Shown here: positions 16,863 to 25,954 of the stretch, in pieces
Layout: each line of letters starts with the position of its first letter
Numbering within the stretch: position 1 is the first letter of the stretch
Source of the DNA: Bacillus massilioanorexius
Lineage (GTDB): Bacteria > Bacillota > Bacilli > Bacillales > DSM-1321
NCBI RefSeq assembly: GCF_902374955.1
Contig: NZ_CABKRX010000057.1
Location: 43,850 to 107,849 of the forward strand
Direction of reading: 5' to 3'
Length of the DNA stretch: 64,000 bases
Notes under the pieces: generated by a model
What the model saw: only the letters and a program-made list of their open reading frames with translations
What the model was told of the DNA's origin: nothing
Databases searched by the model: none
Position numbers and translations under genes: made by a program

Positions 16863-18932
16863 TTGGAAATGATAACAGGGCAAAGATTTCGTAAAACCCC
16901 AAAAATAGTAAGAGCAGCGATAATCCTGTTATTTTTAAGTTTATCCCTCTTACTCTTCCTTTATTTTGGCGTACTTATATATGCCAAAATACTAGGAGCA
17001 CCTCAATTAGCAGTGCCACAATCCTCCATTTTCTACAGCAGTAATGGCACTGTAATAGGAGAAACAAATACAGGTCAAAAAAGATATTGGGTTAACCTTA
17101 AGGATATATCTCCTGAAATGATTCACGCCGTATTAGCAGTTGAGGATCGTAGTTTTTATGAGCATAATGGATTCGATTATAAGCGAATTGCCGGTGCTGT
17201 ACTTGCAGATATAAAAGCAAGAGCTAAAGTTCAAGGTGCAAGCACCATCTCTCAGCAATATGCTAGAAACTTATTTTTAACACATGAAAAATCATGGAAT
17301 CGTAAGCTTAATGAAGCATTATATACGAAAAGAATTGAAATGAACTATTCCAAGGATGAAATTTTAGAAGGCTATTTAAATACGATTTATTTTGGTCATG
17401 GCACATACGGCGTTCAAGCAGCTAGTCAATATTACTTTGGTAAGAATGCTAATCAACTAACCTTAGCAGAAGCGTCTCTTTTAGCTGGAATTCCGAAAGG
17501 ACCTTCGCTTTACTCACCTTTTCATTCTTTAGAAAAAGCTAAGCAACGTCAAAATGTCGTACTCTCATCTATGAAAAATGCGGGCTATATTAAGGAAAAA
17601 CAACTGAAAAAAATTATGAATGAGACCATTACTTTAAATGGTCAACATGAGCATAAAGAAAGTATTGCTCCTTACTATTTCAGCGCTGTAAAACAGGCAT
17701 TAAAAGATCAATTACATTTGGATGAAAAGACGATCGCACTTGGAGGATTGCGAGTTTACACTTCCCTCGATATGAAGACGCAGGAAGCAGCAGAACATGC
17801 TTTCAGCAATCAATTAACAGATGACTCAGATTTACAAGGGGCACTAGTTGCCATGAATCCCAAAAACGGTGAAGTAAAAGCTCTAATTGGTGGAAAAAAT
17901 TATGAGGAGAGCTCTTTTAATCGTGCTACTCAAGCTGTTCGCCAACCTGGTTCTACGATTAAGCCAATCTTATATTACTCTGCTTTAGAAAATGGATTTA
18001 CACCAGCAACCATGCTAAAAAGTGAGGAAACTACTTTCTCTTTTGATAATGATCGAGCAGCTTATACTCCTCACAATTTCAATTCTGTCTATGCAAATAA
18101 AAAGATTACTTTAGCTCAAGCTATTGCCTTATCTGATAATGTATACGCTGTTAAGACACATTTATTTTTAGGTGAAAAACAATTAGCAAAAACAGCTACT
18201 AAATTTGGTATTCAAAGTAAAATCGAAGCCATCCCCTCCTCCGCTCTGGGTACTTCTGGTGTAAAAGTAATTGAGATGGTAAATGCCTATAGTAGACTCG
18301 CTAACGGAGGAACAGCAGTTGAGCCTGTCTTTATCAAGAAAGTAGAAAATCATAAAGGAGAAGTTATTTATCAGGCACCAAAATACAAAGAAAAAATCCT
18401 AGATTATAACAATACCTTCGTCATGACAAGTATGCTAACTGGCGTATTTAATCAACAATTAAATGGGTATTCTACGGTTACTGGTTCAACACTTATTCCT
18501 AAACTGTCTCGACAATATGCGGGCAAATCTGGAACGACTAAAACGGACAGCTGGATGATTGGCTATACACCTCAACTAGTCGCAGGAGTTTGGACTGGAT
18601 ATGACCAATCTCAATTAATGGATCGACCTACGGAAAGAGTATTTGCAAAAAATATTTGGGCTGATTTCATGGAAAACAGCTTAAAAAAATCAACATTTAA
18701 ACAGTTTAAACCAAAAGGTAAGCAGCTCATTGGAGTCAAAATAAATCCTGAAAATGGGAAAATTGCAACGAAAAACTGTCCAGTTGCGGTTTTAACCTAT
18801 TTTACAAAAGGGACTGAACCAACTGAGCATTGCACGGCGCATTTGGATGAAAATGGAAAACCTTCTGAAAATAATAATACGGATAAAAAAGAAAAACCTT
18901 GGTACAAAAAAATCATACCTTTTTGGGGATGA
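16863..18932 (+). CDS. pbpG: Class A penicillin-binding protein (PbpG type)
   Basis: Bifunctional peptidoglycan polymerase/transpeptidase, 690 codons. After a short cytoplasmic tail and one membrane anchor comes the glycosyltransferase domain (EDRSFYEHNGFD, GASTISQQYARN, RKLNEALYTKRIE). The transpeptidase domain has the SXXK motif in QPGSTIKP, SDN in LSDNVYA and KSGTTKTD in place of KTG. The start chosen is TTG at 16863, six bases after AAGGTG; GTG at 16848 and ATG at 16869 are alternatives. Position between argS-ywiB and ywhD matches pbpG (ywhE) of B. subtilis, a sporulation-linked enzyme. A hairpin terminator follows the stop. Confidence 0.92.
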   Translation: MEMITGQRFRKTPKIVRAAIILLFLSLSLLLFLYFGVLIYAKILGAPQLAVPQSSIFYSSNGTVIGETNTGQKRYWVNLKDISPEMIHAVLAVEDRSFYEHNGFDYKRIAGAVLADIKARAKVQGASTISQQYARNLFLTHEKSWNRKLNEALYTKRIEMNYSKDEILEGYLNTIYFGHGTYGVQAASQYYFGKNANQLTLAEASLLAGIPKGPSLYSPFHSLEKAKQRQNVVLSSMKNAGYIKEKQLKKIMNETITLNGQHEHKESIAPYYFSAVKQALKDQLHLDEKTIALGGLRVYTSLDMKTQEAAEHAFSNQLTDDSDLQGALVAMNPKNGEVKALIGGKNYEESSFNRATQAVRQPGSTIKPILYYSALENGFTPATMLKSEETTFSFDNDRAAYTPHNFNSVYANKKITLAQAIALSDNVYAVKTHLFLGEKQLAKTATKFGIQSKIEAIPSSALGTSGVKVIEMVNAYSRLANGGTAVEPVFIKKVENHKGEVIYQAPKYKEKILDYNNTFVMTSMLTGVFNQQLNGYSTVTGSTLIPKLSRQYAGKSGTTKTDSWMIGYTPQLVAGVWTGYDQSQLMDRPTERVFAKNIWADFMENSLKKSTFKQFKPKGKQLIGVKINPENGKIATKNCPVAVLTYFTKGTEPTEHCTAHLDENGKPSENNNTDKKEKPWYKKIIPFWG

Positions 18933-18956
18933 TTTTTACACAAAACCTAAAAGCAA

Positions 18957-18995
18957 ACGGACTGTCGAAGATCTATTTTGACAGTCCGTCTTATT
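18957..18995 (+). terminator. Terminator after pbpG
   Basis: Arms ACGGACTGTC and GACAGTCCGT (18957-18966, 18980-18989) followed by CTTATTTT. Confidence 0.85.
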
Positions 18996-19212
18996 TTACA
19001 CCATAGCCTTCCTTCGAGTGAGTCGCTACAATAACATATTTCTTTTTGTCATGAACAAGGGATAATAAAATACTCATAATATTTTCTTCTATTTCTTTAT
19101 CAAGGTTTCCAGTTGGTTCATCCGCAATTGTTATATCCGTAATTTTTTCTGTATCCACAGTCGCTAGCCCTTGATAGGCGGCTATCAATTCTTGCCCTTG
19201 AAGTATATACAC
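18991..19212 (-). pseudogene. Decayed ABC-transporter ATPase fragment
   Basis: About 73 codons with the C-terminal part of an ABC ATPase: a Walker B region with D-loop (DITIADEPTGNLD) and the H-loop (VIVATHS). Walker A and the upstream half are absent, and the part that should hold the LSGGQ signature is scrambled (DGGVYILQGQELIAAYQG). Full ATPases of this type are about 250 residues. The motif spacing resembles BceA/MacB-type exporters. A response-regulator tail lies just upstream, so the two look like relics of one deleted locus. Confidence 0.75.
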
Positions 19213-19336
19213 GCCTCCATCAGTGCGACAGTTTGGTTCGAATGGACACTTGAATATTAAAAATAATATATTCCAACGATAAAAGTGAATGTAACGAATA
19301 AAGAATACAAGAGAATAACGATACCGATTTTAATAT

Positions 19337-19405
19337 TCACTCATCGCATAAGAAATAACCTTTGCCTCGAATCGTTTGTAGCAAATCTTTTTTTAAACTC
19401 TTTTT
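19337..19405 (-). pseudogene. Response-regulator C-terminal remnant
   Basis: In one minus-strand frame 22 codons read as an OmpR-type winged-helix terminus (KKDLLQTIRGKGYFLCDE then stop), closely matching the QTVRGKGY ending of BceR/PhoP-like regulators. A stop interrupts the frame just upstream and no receiver domain is present. Taken with the ABC ATPase fragment downstream, it suggests loss of a bacitracin-resistance-like two-component/ABC module. Confidence 0.55.
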
Positions 19406-19621
19406 AATTTCTCCTAAATCTAGTCATAACATAACTCTTTTAAAGCCAAGTCTCTATTAATGAGAAATAAGCAATAAATGCTCTCTATACATCAATCGCT
19501 CATGATTTTTCTTGTCTCACCTGTGACTGGAGTTTGCAATCGAACAGCCTTTCTCATAGAGGTCTTGCTTACTTTGCTCATTTCAAAAATCAATAGCTAT
19601 TGAACATTGTTCTAAAACGAT

Positions 19622-19661
19622 AAAGGTGGAATTCAACTATCATGCTTTGAATTCCACCTTT
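19622..19661. terminator. Terminator downstream of the LOG-family gene
   Basis: Perfect 15-bp stem (AAAGGTGGAATTCAA with its complement) and a 10-base loop, T-rich on the plus side. It lies about 40 bases beyond the stop of the minus-strand LOG gene. Confidence 0.75.
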
Positions 19662-19700
19662 TTCATTTTATATAACATGCTATCATTTCCTTACATGCAC

Positions 19701-20267
19701 TCACGAATATGTCTTTATCGGAGGTGCCTGGTAGGAAGAAAATGCATCTATTAAAGCTTTAGGATGTTCATAAACTAACAACATCGATTTATACTTTTCT
19801 TGTAAAAATTGTTCAGTGACCATATGATCAAATAAAGCTAGCAGAGGTTTATAATAATCAGCAATATTTAAAATGCCACATGGTTTGTTATGTAAACCAA
19901 TTTGAGCCCATGTAAAGATTTCGAAAAACTCATCTAATGTGCCTGGACCACCTGGTAAAACAATAAATCCATCAACTAAATCAGCCATTTTAGCTTTTCT
20001 CTCATGCATAGATTCAACTACGATTAACTCCGTAAGATTTGGATGAGAAATTTCTCTTTCGTGTAATAAATGTGGCATAACCCCTATAACAGAACCGCCT
20101 TCTGCTAATACGGTATCTGCTACTATTCCCATAATACCAATACTTGAGCCACCGTATACTAAGGTAATATTACGTTTGGCTAACTCTTTACCAAGAAGAA
20201 CAGCTCCTTGTTGATACTCTGGAGATGCCCCCATACTCGATCCACAAAAAACAGCAATAGCTTTCAT
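19701..20267 (-). CDS. LOG-family nucleotide phosphoribohydrolase
   Basis: Member of the LOG/TIGR00730 family (often misnamed lysine decarboxylase), 188 residues. Such enzymes hydrolyse nucleoside 5'-monophosphates, including cytokinin ribotides, to base and ribose 5-phosphate. Family motifs GGSSIGIMG, MHERKAKM and PGGPGTLDEFFE are intact. The start is ATG at 20267, seven bases after AGGGGG, and not the ATG at 20285 that precedes this site. Length and motifs match B. subtilis YvdD. It is flanked by terminators, hence monocistronic. Confidence 0.88.
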   Translation of the reverse strand: MKAIAVFCGSSMGASPEYQQGAVLLGKELAKRNITLVYGGSSIGIMGIVADTVLAEGGSVIGVMPHLLHEREISHPNLTELIVVESMHERKAKMADLVDGFIVLPGGPGTLDEFFEIFTWAQIGLHNKPCGILNIADYYKPLLALFDHMVTEQFLQEKYKSMLLVYEHPKALIDAFSSYQAPPIKTYS

Positions 20268-20396
20268 AACAATTCCCCCTGTCATGAATAATTATATACG
20301 AAAATCAGCTCTTCTTTTGTGAAATAATGCTATAGAATTGTAAATGATTCTTATGAATCTTTTACAATCTAATCCATTAATATGTTTTTTCCAAAC

Positions 20397-20446
20397 AAAA
20401 AAGCCTATTTATCGAAAACTTACTTTTCTAATAAATAGGCTTTTTT
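20397..20446. terminator. Terminator downstream of ywhD
   Basis: Perfect 15-bp stem (AAAAAAGCCTATTTA and complement, 20397-20411 and 20432-20446) with T-runs on both strands. It ends the M50 protease-ywhD transcript. Confidence 0.85.
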
Positions 20447-20564
20447 TGTGTCCTAGCTTTATAGCGTTCCACGCTGATTCTAAGTTTACCATTTTTATTC
20501 AAAACAACAAGTAGTAAAATAAAAATTTCCTATTTTTCAATTTTTAGACAAAAACAAAAGATCC

Positions 20565-21068
20565 TTAAGCAAGCTGATTTTTCAACTCTTCGCTAGAGCG
20601 CTCCCACATTCCTGCATCATGGTTTTGTAAAAATTCTTTTAATACATGCTTTGAAGCAGCATCCATATGTCCTGTTAACATTCTTCTTTTCATCGCTTTG
20701 TCTAGATTATTCACATGCTCTGGAAGAGACTTATATCCTCTACGAATACTGCGGTCAACGGTCATTTCACATGCCGTTACTCCCGCATAATAAGGGCCTT
20801 CTTCACCGCGTTCAACAGCTACCCAAACCAGCCAATAAGGTTTTCCGTTAGGAACTTCTTCTTTATTTTTTAGAAACTTAATTCCTTTTTCAACAGCACT
20901 TCGAGCATGTAAAGCACCAATTTCAATGGAAGCTGCTTTAGCCTCTACATCAATTATAATTGGAGAAATGTTCTCCAGACTTAAAGAACCCGCTCCAAAA
21001 CCTTTATGTCCATCCGTAGGATCATTTTTAATAATATTAAATTGCACTTTTTTCTTCTGATTATCCAT
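20565..21068 (-). CDS. ywhD: YwhD family protein
   Basis: Conserved bacillar protein of 167 residues with no catalytic motif known to me. It is lysine- and charge-rich, with a central conserved segment WLVWVAVERGEEGPYYAGV and no signal peptide or membrane segment. The ATG has AGAAGGAGG upstream. It is 21 bases behind the M50 protease gene and shares its terminator, the same ywhC-ywhD pairing as in B. subtilis. Function unknown. Confidence 0.85.
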   Translation of the reverse strand: MDNQKKKVQFNIIKNDPTDGHKGFGAGSLSLENISPIIIDVEAKAASIEIGALHARSAVEKGIKFLKNKEEVPNGKPYWLVWVAVERGEEGPYYAGVTACEMTVDRSIRRGYKSLPEHVNNLDKAMKRRMLTGHMDAASKHVLKEFLQNHDAGMWERSSEELKNQLA

Positions 21069-21089
21069 ATTTTCCTCCTTCTAAGTTAC

Positions 21090-21755
21090 TTAAAAGAATA
21101 TTTTATAAAAAAACTCCCCTAAGCCATTCTTGATTGCTGGAATTACAGTATTAAATATAGGATCAATTGTATAATAATCTAATGGAGTAACAATTAAGAT
21201 TAAAAAGATTAACACACCATATTGTTCATATTGTGTCATTTTCGCTCGAACATTTACTGGTACCAAATCTTCAATAATCCGATATCCATCCAATGGTGGA
21301 ATGGGTAATAAGTTAAAAACAAATAGTAAGATGTTCAAATTAATTAATATGGTCAAAAACATTCTCACATAAATAAAAGCCTCAGCCGTACTCCCGGAAG
21401 CTTCAATACTGAAGTAAATGAAATACCCGATAATCGCAATCAGCAAATTACTTACTGGTCCCGCTAGTGACACAAGAACCCCTGCTAATCGTGGATTTTT
21501 AAAATGATATCTGTTAACTGGTACTGGTCTAGCCCAACCAAACCCAGCAATAAGTATAAGAATCGTTCCAAGCGGATCAATATGCTCCATTGGATTTAAT
21601 GTCAATCTTCCTTGATCTTTAGCAGTAGGATCACCAAATTTATAAGCAACAAATGCATGAGCAAACTCATGTACTGTAAATGCTATTAACAAGACGACAA
21701 TCACATAAGGTAGCTGCTCTAGAGGAAAAGCTAATATCCTATTTAAGAAATCCAT
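21090..21755 (-). CDS. ywhC: Site-2-type M50 metalloprotease (YwhC)
   Basis: Intramembrane zinc protease-like protein, 221 residues, five to six hydrophobic segments. The zinc motif HEFAH occurs in TVHEFAHAF early in the protein; a further conserved segment is NPMEHIDPLGTIL, and the third ligand region is NLLPIPPLDGYRI. It is the minimal form with no PDZ domain, unlike RseP/RasP. Substrates are not known for this subgroup. It forms an operon with ywhD. Confidence 0.88.
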   Translation of the reverse strand: MDFLNRILAFPLEQLPYVIVVLLIAFTVHEFAHAFVAYKFGDPTAKDQGRLTLNPMEHIDPLGTILILIAGFGWARPVPVNRYHFKNPRLAGVLVSLAGPVSNLLIAIIGYFIYFSIEASGSTAEAFIYVRMFLTILINLNILLFVFNLLPIPPLDGYRIIEDLVPVNVRAKMTQYEQYGVLIFLILIVTPLDYYTIDPIFNTVIPAIKNGLGEFFYKIFF

Positions 21756-21975
21756 ATTTCACACTCCATTATATTCGTATTCATTAGTATAACGTATATT
21801 ATAAAAAAATTTAACTTATAAAAATAAAGCGTTACCACTGCTTATGTGATTCACAGATTTCTGTGCTGTATCCATTTCCTTGTAACTATTATTTCCAGTT
21901 TGAAAAGCTAGTCTTGATTTTCATTTGATATTATGAAAAACTACAATCAGAAAGTATGAAAGGAGTCATCATAGT

Positions 21976-22161
21976 ATGCCATATATTACTGTAAAAATGT
22001 TAGAGGGACGCACTGAAGAGCAAAAGAAAGCTTTAGTAGAAAAAGTAACAGAAGCTGTTTCAGAAACAGCTGGTGCTCCGAAAGAAAACATTGTTGTATT
22101 TATTGAAGAAATGCAAAAAAATCATTATGCAGTTGCAGGGAAACGTTTAAGCGATCAATAA
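21976..22161 (+). CDS. 4-oxalocrotonate tautomerase-like protein (YwhB)
   Basis: Small tautomerase of 61 residues. After removal of Met1 the catalytic amino-terminal proline is exposed (MPYITVKMLEGR), and the family pattern RTEEQKKALVEKVTEAV and ENIVVFIEEMQKNHYAVAGK follows. Acts as a hexamer in the family. The ATG follows AAAGGAG. It is monocistronic and convergent with ywgA, sharing the following terminator. Confidence 0.9.
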   Translation: MPYITVKMLEGRTEEQKKALVEKVTEAVSETAGAPKENIVVFIEEMQKNHYAVAGKRLSDQ

Positions 22162-22213
22162 GATTACATAAAACCCCTTGCAACTTGAATTTTTTTAATT
22201 TTATATTAAGTCG

Positions 22214-22251
22214 AAAAAAGCTAAGCTCCTTTAATGAGACTTAGCTTTTTT
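22214..22251. terminator. Bidirectional terminator overlapping the end of ywgA
   Basis: Arms AAAAAAGCTAAG (22214-22225) and CTTAGCTTTTTT (22240-22251). The right arm encodes the last codons of ywgA (KKAKSH then stop), so the coding end doubles as terminator. Confidence 0.8.
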
Positions 22252-22740
22252 CATAAGTTGATCGATATATGTATACGCTTCATCGATTTCATCTTCTGTA
22301 TATTTTTGTTTACTTTTTAAAGTATTAATTTTTTCAATAACTTCTATTTTAGGTAAAGAATCAAAATATAAAACAGTCGATACCAGTTCTAAAAACCGTG
22401 CGTTCTGCTCATTCATGTTGATTAAACATTCCTTCAAAGCTGGAATTTCTAAGTCAAATAACTGTAAAAAATCCTCGCCTGCAGCTGAAATGGAATAACA
22501 ATATTGTTGGTAACCATTCTTTTTTTCTTTTACTTCATTCAAATATCCCATTTCACAAAGTTCTTCAACTCGTAAAGTTAATTCTTCTGAATAAGGACCA
22601 TAAAAATGGAACTGATATTTCTCTTGAAACGGAAAAGAGATTTTTTTAGCTATATAAATGATTTTTTGCAATTTTTTTCTTCCAGCTATTTCTCCTACTG
22701 CAGAGATGGCATGAATAATTCTAGCATGATCTTTTAACAC
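22231..22740 (-). CDS. ywgA: YwgA family protein
   Basis: 169-residue cytosolic protein with predicted helical, winged-helix-like N-terminus (ISAVGEIAGRKKLQKIIYIAKK) and a motif FHFYGPYSEELT that is typical of YwgA and of the antitoxin-associated DUF4065-like fold. Start is GTG with AAGGAGG seven bases upstream. It lies just downstream of ywfO on the same strand with a gap of 70 bases, as in B. subtilis. Function unknown. Confidence 0.8.
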   Translation of the reverse strand: MLKDHARIIHAISAVGEIAGRKKLQKIIYIAKKISFPFQEKYQFHFYGPYSEELTLRVEELCEMGYLNEVKEKKNGYQQYCYSISAAGEDFLQLFDLEIPALKECLINMNEQNARFLELVSTVLYFDSLPKIEVIEKINTLKSKQKYTEDEIDEAYTYIDQLMKKAKSH

Positions 22741-22810
22741 TACTGTTCCTCCTTAATTACTATGTACATGCTCTAACTTTAAGGTATTAGTAGCCCATCT
22801 ATAGTGAACG

Positions 22811-24112
22811 CTAATCAATTCCTAAAATCGCTCGTATTTGTTTTTTGATATTACGTTTCGATGATTCGTCCTTTAAAAAGTCCTCTGGAAAATATAATTT
22901 ATGATCTGTTCTTCTCTTACCTGTGATGGCAACAACAATTTCCGATTCTCGGGATAGTTCTTTAATCTCTCCGTTATTTTTTAACAGGTGAATCGGTAGT
23001 CTTTCTTCTTCTTCACCTGGGCGATAAAAATCATATGGTAAATCCGATGAAGAATCGACTACTAAATAATAGTTCGGATCGATTCCTGCTTTTTTAAATA
23101 ATGTTGTTAATTCAATAACTTTATTCATTTCATTCGAAGGATGAAATTCGGTATACTGAAATAATTTACGATTCACAAAACGTCTACATAAATCTTGTAA
23201 AATAAAATCTTTTTCATTTTCCCATTCTTGAAAATAATACATCATTACGTTCTCATCAAGTTTTAAATATTCTTCTATTGAAACATTTCCTTTAAAAAGA
23301 GAAAGAAAATGAATCGGTTTTTGGATAAATTGATATCCGTTTTCATGAAGTTCTTTTGCTCGATGAAGAATTTTTGTCAAAATTACTTCTGCACTTCTCG
23401 TCACAGGATGAAAGTATACTTGCCAATACATCTGATAACGACTCATAATATAGTCCTCAACAGCATGCATACCACTGCTTTTAAAAACGACTTGATCCTC
23501 ACACGGTCTCATAACTCGGAGTAGTCTTTCCATATCGAAATGCCCATAGCTTACACCCGTATAATACGCATCTCTCTGCAAATAATCCATTCGATCTGCA
23601 TCTATTTGACTCGATATAAGACTTACAACTAGTTTATTCTCGTATGTTTTGGCAATAACCTCAGCTACTTTTTTAGGAAAGGTCTGATCGACACGCTTTA
23701 AAATATCATTAACCTGAGTATCTCCTAATATAATCTGTCTCGTAAAATTTTCATGATCTAAATTAAAGACCTTTTCAAAGGAGTGCGAGAAGGGACCATG
23801 GCCCAAATCATGTAATAGCGCAGCACAAAGCGATAATAAGCGTTCCTGCTCATTCCATTGAGAACGGCCAATAAAGACATTATCAGCTATTCTGCGGACG
23901 ATTTCATATACACCAAGCGAATGATTAAAACGACTATGTTCTGCTCCATGAAAAGTTAAAAATGTCGTCCCTAATTGCTTTATTCTTCTTAATCTTTGGA
24001 ATTCTCTTGTTCCAATCAAATCCCATATCACTCTATCTTGCACATGCACGTATCGATGGACAGGGTCTTTGAAAACTTTCTCCTCACTTAATTTCTCATT
24101 AGAATATCCCAT
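22811..24112 (-). CDS. ywfO: HD-domain phosphohydrolase YwfO
   Basis: HD-superfamily hydrolase of 433 residues, the dNTP triphosphohydrolase-like group. The H...HD...D set is visible: AEHSRFNHSLG, LLHDLGHGPFSHSFE and SQIDADRMDYLQRD. The family removes triphosphate from dNTPs and may control nucleotide pools. The ATG follows GAGGTAAATCT. It is followed by ywgA. The C-terminal region (SGMHAVEDYIMSRYQMYWQVYFHPVTRS onward) is conserved in SAMHD1-like enzymes. Specific nucleotide preference cannot be seen here. Confidence 0.87.
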   Translation of the reverse strand: MGYSNEKLSEEKVFKDPVHRYVHVQDRVIWDLIGTREFQRLRRIKQLGTTFLTFHGAEHSRFNHSLGVYEIVRRIADNVFIGRSQWNEQERLLSLCAALLHDLGHGPFSHSFEKVFNLDHENFTRQIILGDTQVNDILKRVDQTFPKKVAEVIAKTYENKLVVSLISSQIDADRMDYLQRDAYYTGVSYGHFDMERLLRVMRPCEDQVVFKSSGMHAVEDYIMSRYQMYWQVYFHPVTRSAEVILTKILHRAKELHENGYQFIQKPIHFLSLFKGNVSIEEYLKLDENVMMYYFQEWENEKDFILQDLCRRFVNRKLFQYTEFHPSNEMNKVIELTTLFKKAGIDPNYYLVVDSSSDLPYDFYRPGEEEERLPIHLLKNNGEIKELSRESEIVVAITGKRRTDHKLYFPEDFLKDESSKRNIKKQIRAILGID

Positions 24113-24381
24113 AGATTTACCTCAACTTTTCATTATGGCGTGCTTATAAGTTAGTGTAACATTTATACGGCAGTGAAAAATTAAAAATCACATTAAAGTA
24201 CTAATTTTTACACATCCTAAAATACAGATATGCTATTACAATAACACTACTTTACTTCTTCATTTACAATAAAATAAGGCTACCCTATGTCGTAAGTTCG
24301 TAACGATCAAAAGGCAGCCTATATATGATACTTTATGCTTATTTATAAGGCTAAATCCTTATAAAGTAATGTGAATTACAG

Positions 24382-24603
24382 TTATTTTAACTTTGCTTGT
24401 ACTTTTTCAATTAGCTCATCTTCAGAAGGAGCTGCTACTGGACGACTATTTACAAAAGCGAAGGATTTCTTTCTCCCAGGCCCACAATACGATTGACAAG
24501 CGATATCGATTGATGCGTCAGGGTCCAGTTGTTTTAACTTAGGCACAAGTGTTTTTATGTTGGTTGCTTGACATTCGTCGCACACTTTAAATTCGTTAGC
24601 CAT
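24382..24603 (-). CDS. DUF1450 small cysteine protein
   Basis: Cytosolic protein of 73 residues, counted from ATG at 24603 (MANEFKVCDEC). It has four cysteines: CDEC near the start and QSYCGPGRKKSF with a preceding Cys, reminiscent of a thioredoxin-like or Fe-S/zinc site. The alternative TTG at 24624 gives a longer N-terminus (MKGWLPR) unlike the family. DUF1450 has no firmly assigned role. Monocistronic. Confidence 0.8.
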   Translation of the reverse strand: MANEFKVCDECQATNIKTLVPKLKQLDPDASIDIACQSYCGPGRKKSFAFVNSRPVAAPSEDELIEKVQAKLK

Positions 24604-24988
24604 TCGCGGTAACCATCCCTTCAACGTAATAAATCTAATGGGTATTTTACTCTTTCTTTCTTAGAAAGTCAAAATGTAACCGTTTTTAGTCTGTCCTAAA
24701 TACTCATTTTTATGTAAGCTAGGGCCCTTTATGTAAGTACCTTTTTCTTAAAAGCTTAATAATGAATTTTCTTAACATCTGGCTTAGCCATCCACGCTTC
24801 TCTCAAAATCTCACGATTCCTTCTCTTTTACTTTATTTTTTATGTATTATCATTACTGCCATTTCTTCCAATCTAGCTTTTTATTTTTTTGTGTATAAAA
24901 ACAATTGAAATTGACCAAAATATGTACTACTCACATTACCTTTTTTAGGAAAATAAAAAGTTAGATAGAAATAGAAAGGAAGTTAAAA
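24604..24988. other. Intergenic, AT-rich divergent promoter region
   Basis: No gene seen. It serves the divergent DUF1450 and rsfA genes; a candidate sporulation promoter for rsfA is listed separately. Confidence 0.6.
24893..24922 (+). promoter_or_regulatory. Candidate sigma-F promoter of rsfA
   Basis: GTATA, 15 bases, then GACCAAAATA, a partial match to the sigma-F pattern (GYATA, N15, GGNRANANTW). It lies 67 bases before the rsfA ATG. rsfA is a sigma-F gene in B. subtilis. Two mismatches in the -10 make this tentative. Confidence 0.35.
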
Positions 24989-25750
24989 ATGAAAGTTAGA
25001 CAAGATGCATGGACAGAAGAAGATGATTTATTATTAGCTGAGACTGTTTTACGTCATGTTCGTGAGGGCAGTACGCAATTAAATGCGTTTGAAGAAGTAG
25101 GCGATAAACTTAATCGTACATCTGCTGCTTGTGGATTTAGATGGAATGCCGTCGTTCGTCACAACTATGAAAAAGCATTACAGCTAGCAAAGAAACAAAG
25201 AAAACAGCGTCATCGTTTACTTGGCAAAGAACAAGGTGGCAAGAAAAAACTATTATATACTCCACCAACACCAACTATCGTAGAAGTTGGATTGTTACCT
25301 GAACCTCAAGAATTCCTAACTTCAGATATCCAAGATGATTTTACAGAATCAACAGCTCTTTCAAGCTACGAAGATATAGGAAACATCACTACACCATCTA
25401 AACTGAGTGTACCAACATCAATCGCATCCATTGATGATGTTATAACATTTTTACAATCTATGAATACACAAAGCTTACAGAGCGAAGTATTAAAAACGGA
25501 AAACGAGAGATTAAAAGCGGAGATTCGAGATAAAAAGAATGAAATATATCGTATCCAAAAAAGAAATGATGAATTAGAATCTCAAATTGCAAATCTTGAA
25601 GAAAACTCCGAAACCATTCAAGAGGATTATGAAACAATTATGAAAATCATGAACCGCGCTCGTAAGCTAGTATTATTAGAGGAAGAAACGCCTCACAACA
25701 CTAAGTTTAAAATGGATCGCAATGGGAATTTAGAAAAAGTTGCAGAATAA
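24989..25750 (+). CDS. rsfA: Prespore regulator RsfA family protein
   Basis: DNA-binding sporulation regulator of 253 residues. The N-terminus is a SANT/Myb-like domain (RQDAWTEEDDLLLAETVLRHVREG and RTSAACGFRWNAVVR), a variable linker follows, and a coiled coil spans about residues 165-220 (LKTENERLKAEIRDKKNEIYR). RsfA tunes sigma-F genes in the forespore of B. subtilis. Start follows AAGGAAG. Positioned between ywfO/DUF1450 and the accessory sugar cluster. Confidence 0.87.
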   Translation: MKVRQDAWTEEDDLLLAETVLRHVREGSTQLNAFEEVGDKLNRTSAACGFRWNAVVRHNYEKALQLAKKQRKQRHRLLGKEQGGKKKLLYTPPTPTIVEVGLLPEPQEFLTSDIQDDFTESTALSSYEDIGNITTPSKLSVPTSIASIDDVITFLQSMNTQSLQSEVLKTENERLKAEIRDKKNEIYRIQKRNDELESQIANLEENSETIQEDYETIMKIMNRARKLVLLEEETPHNTKFKMDRNGNLEKVAE

Positions 25751-25897
25751 CCACATTTCTCCAATGTGAATGTAAATTCTTTTGAAGATTGCTTTAATCC
25801 GTTTATTGTTATAAAAAAATTAACAGCAAAGTAGACCAATGCCTAAAAAAGAATTCGTTAGAATGAGGATAGGCAACACCTTTCTTGTAACATAGCT

Positions 25898-25933
25898 AAA
25901 ACGCCCTTTAGTATGCACTAATGGGCGTTTTTT
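25898..25933 (+). terminator. Terminator after rsfA
   Basis: Arms AAACGCCC and GGGCGTTT (25898-25905, 25923-25930) with a T-run. The gap from the rsfA stop is about 150 bases. Confidence 0.75.
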
Positions 25934-25954
25934 AATAATTTTATAATAGAAATA

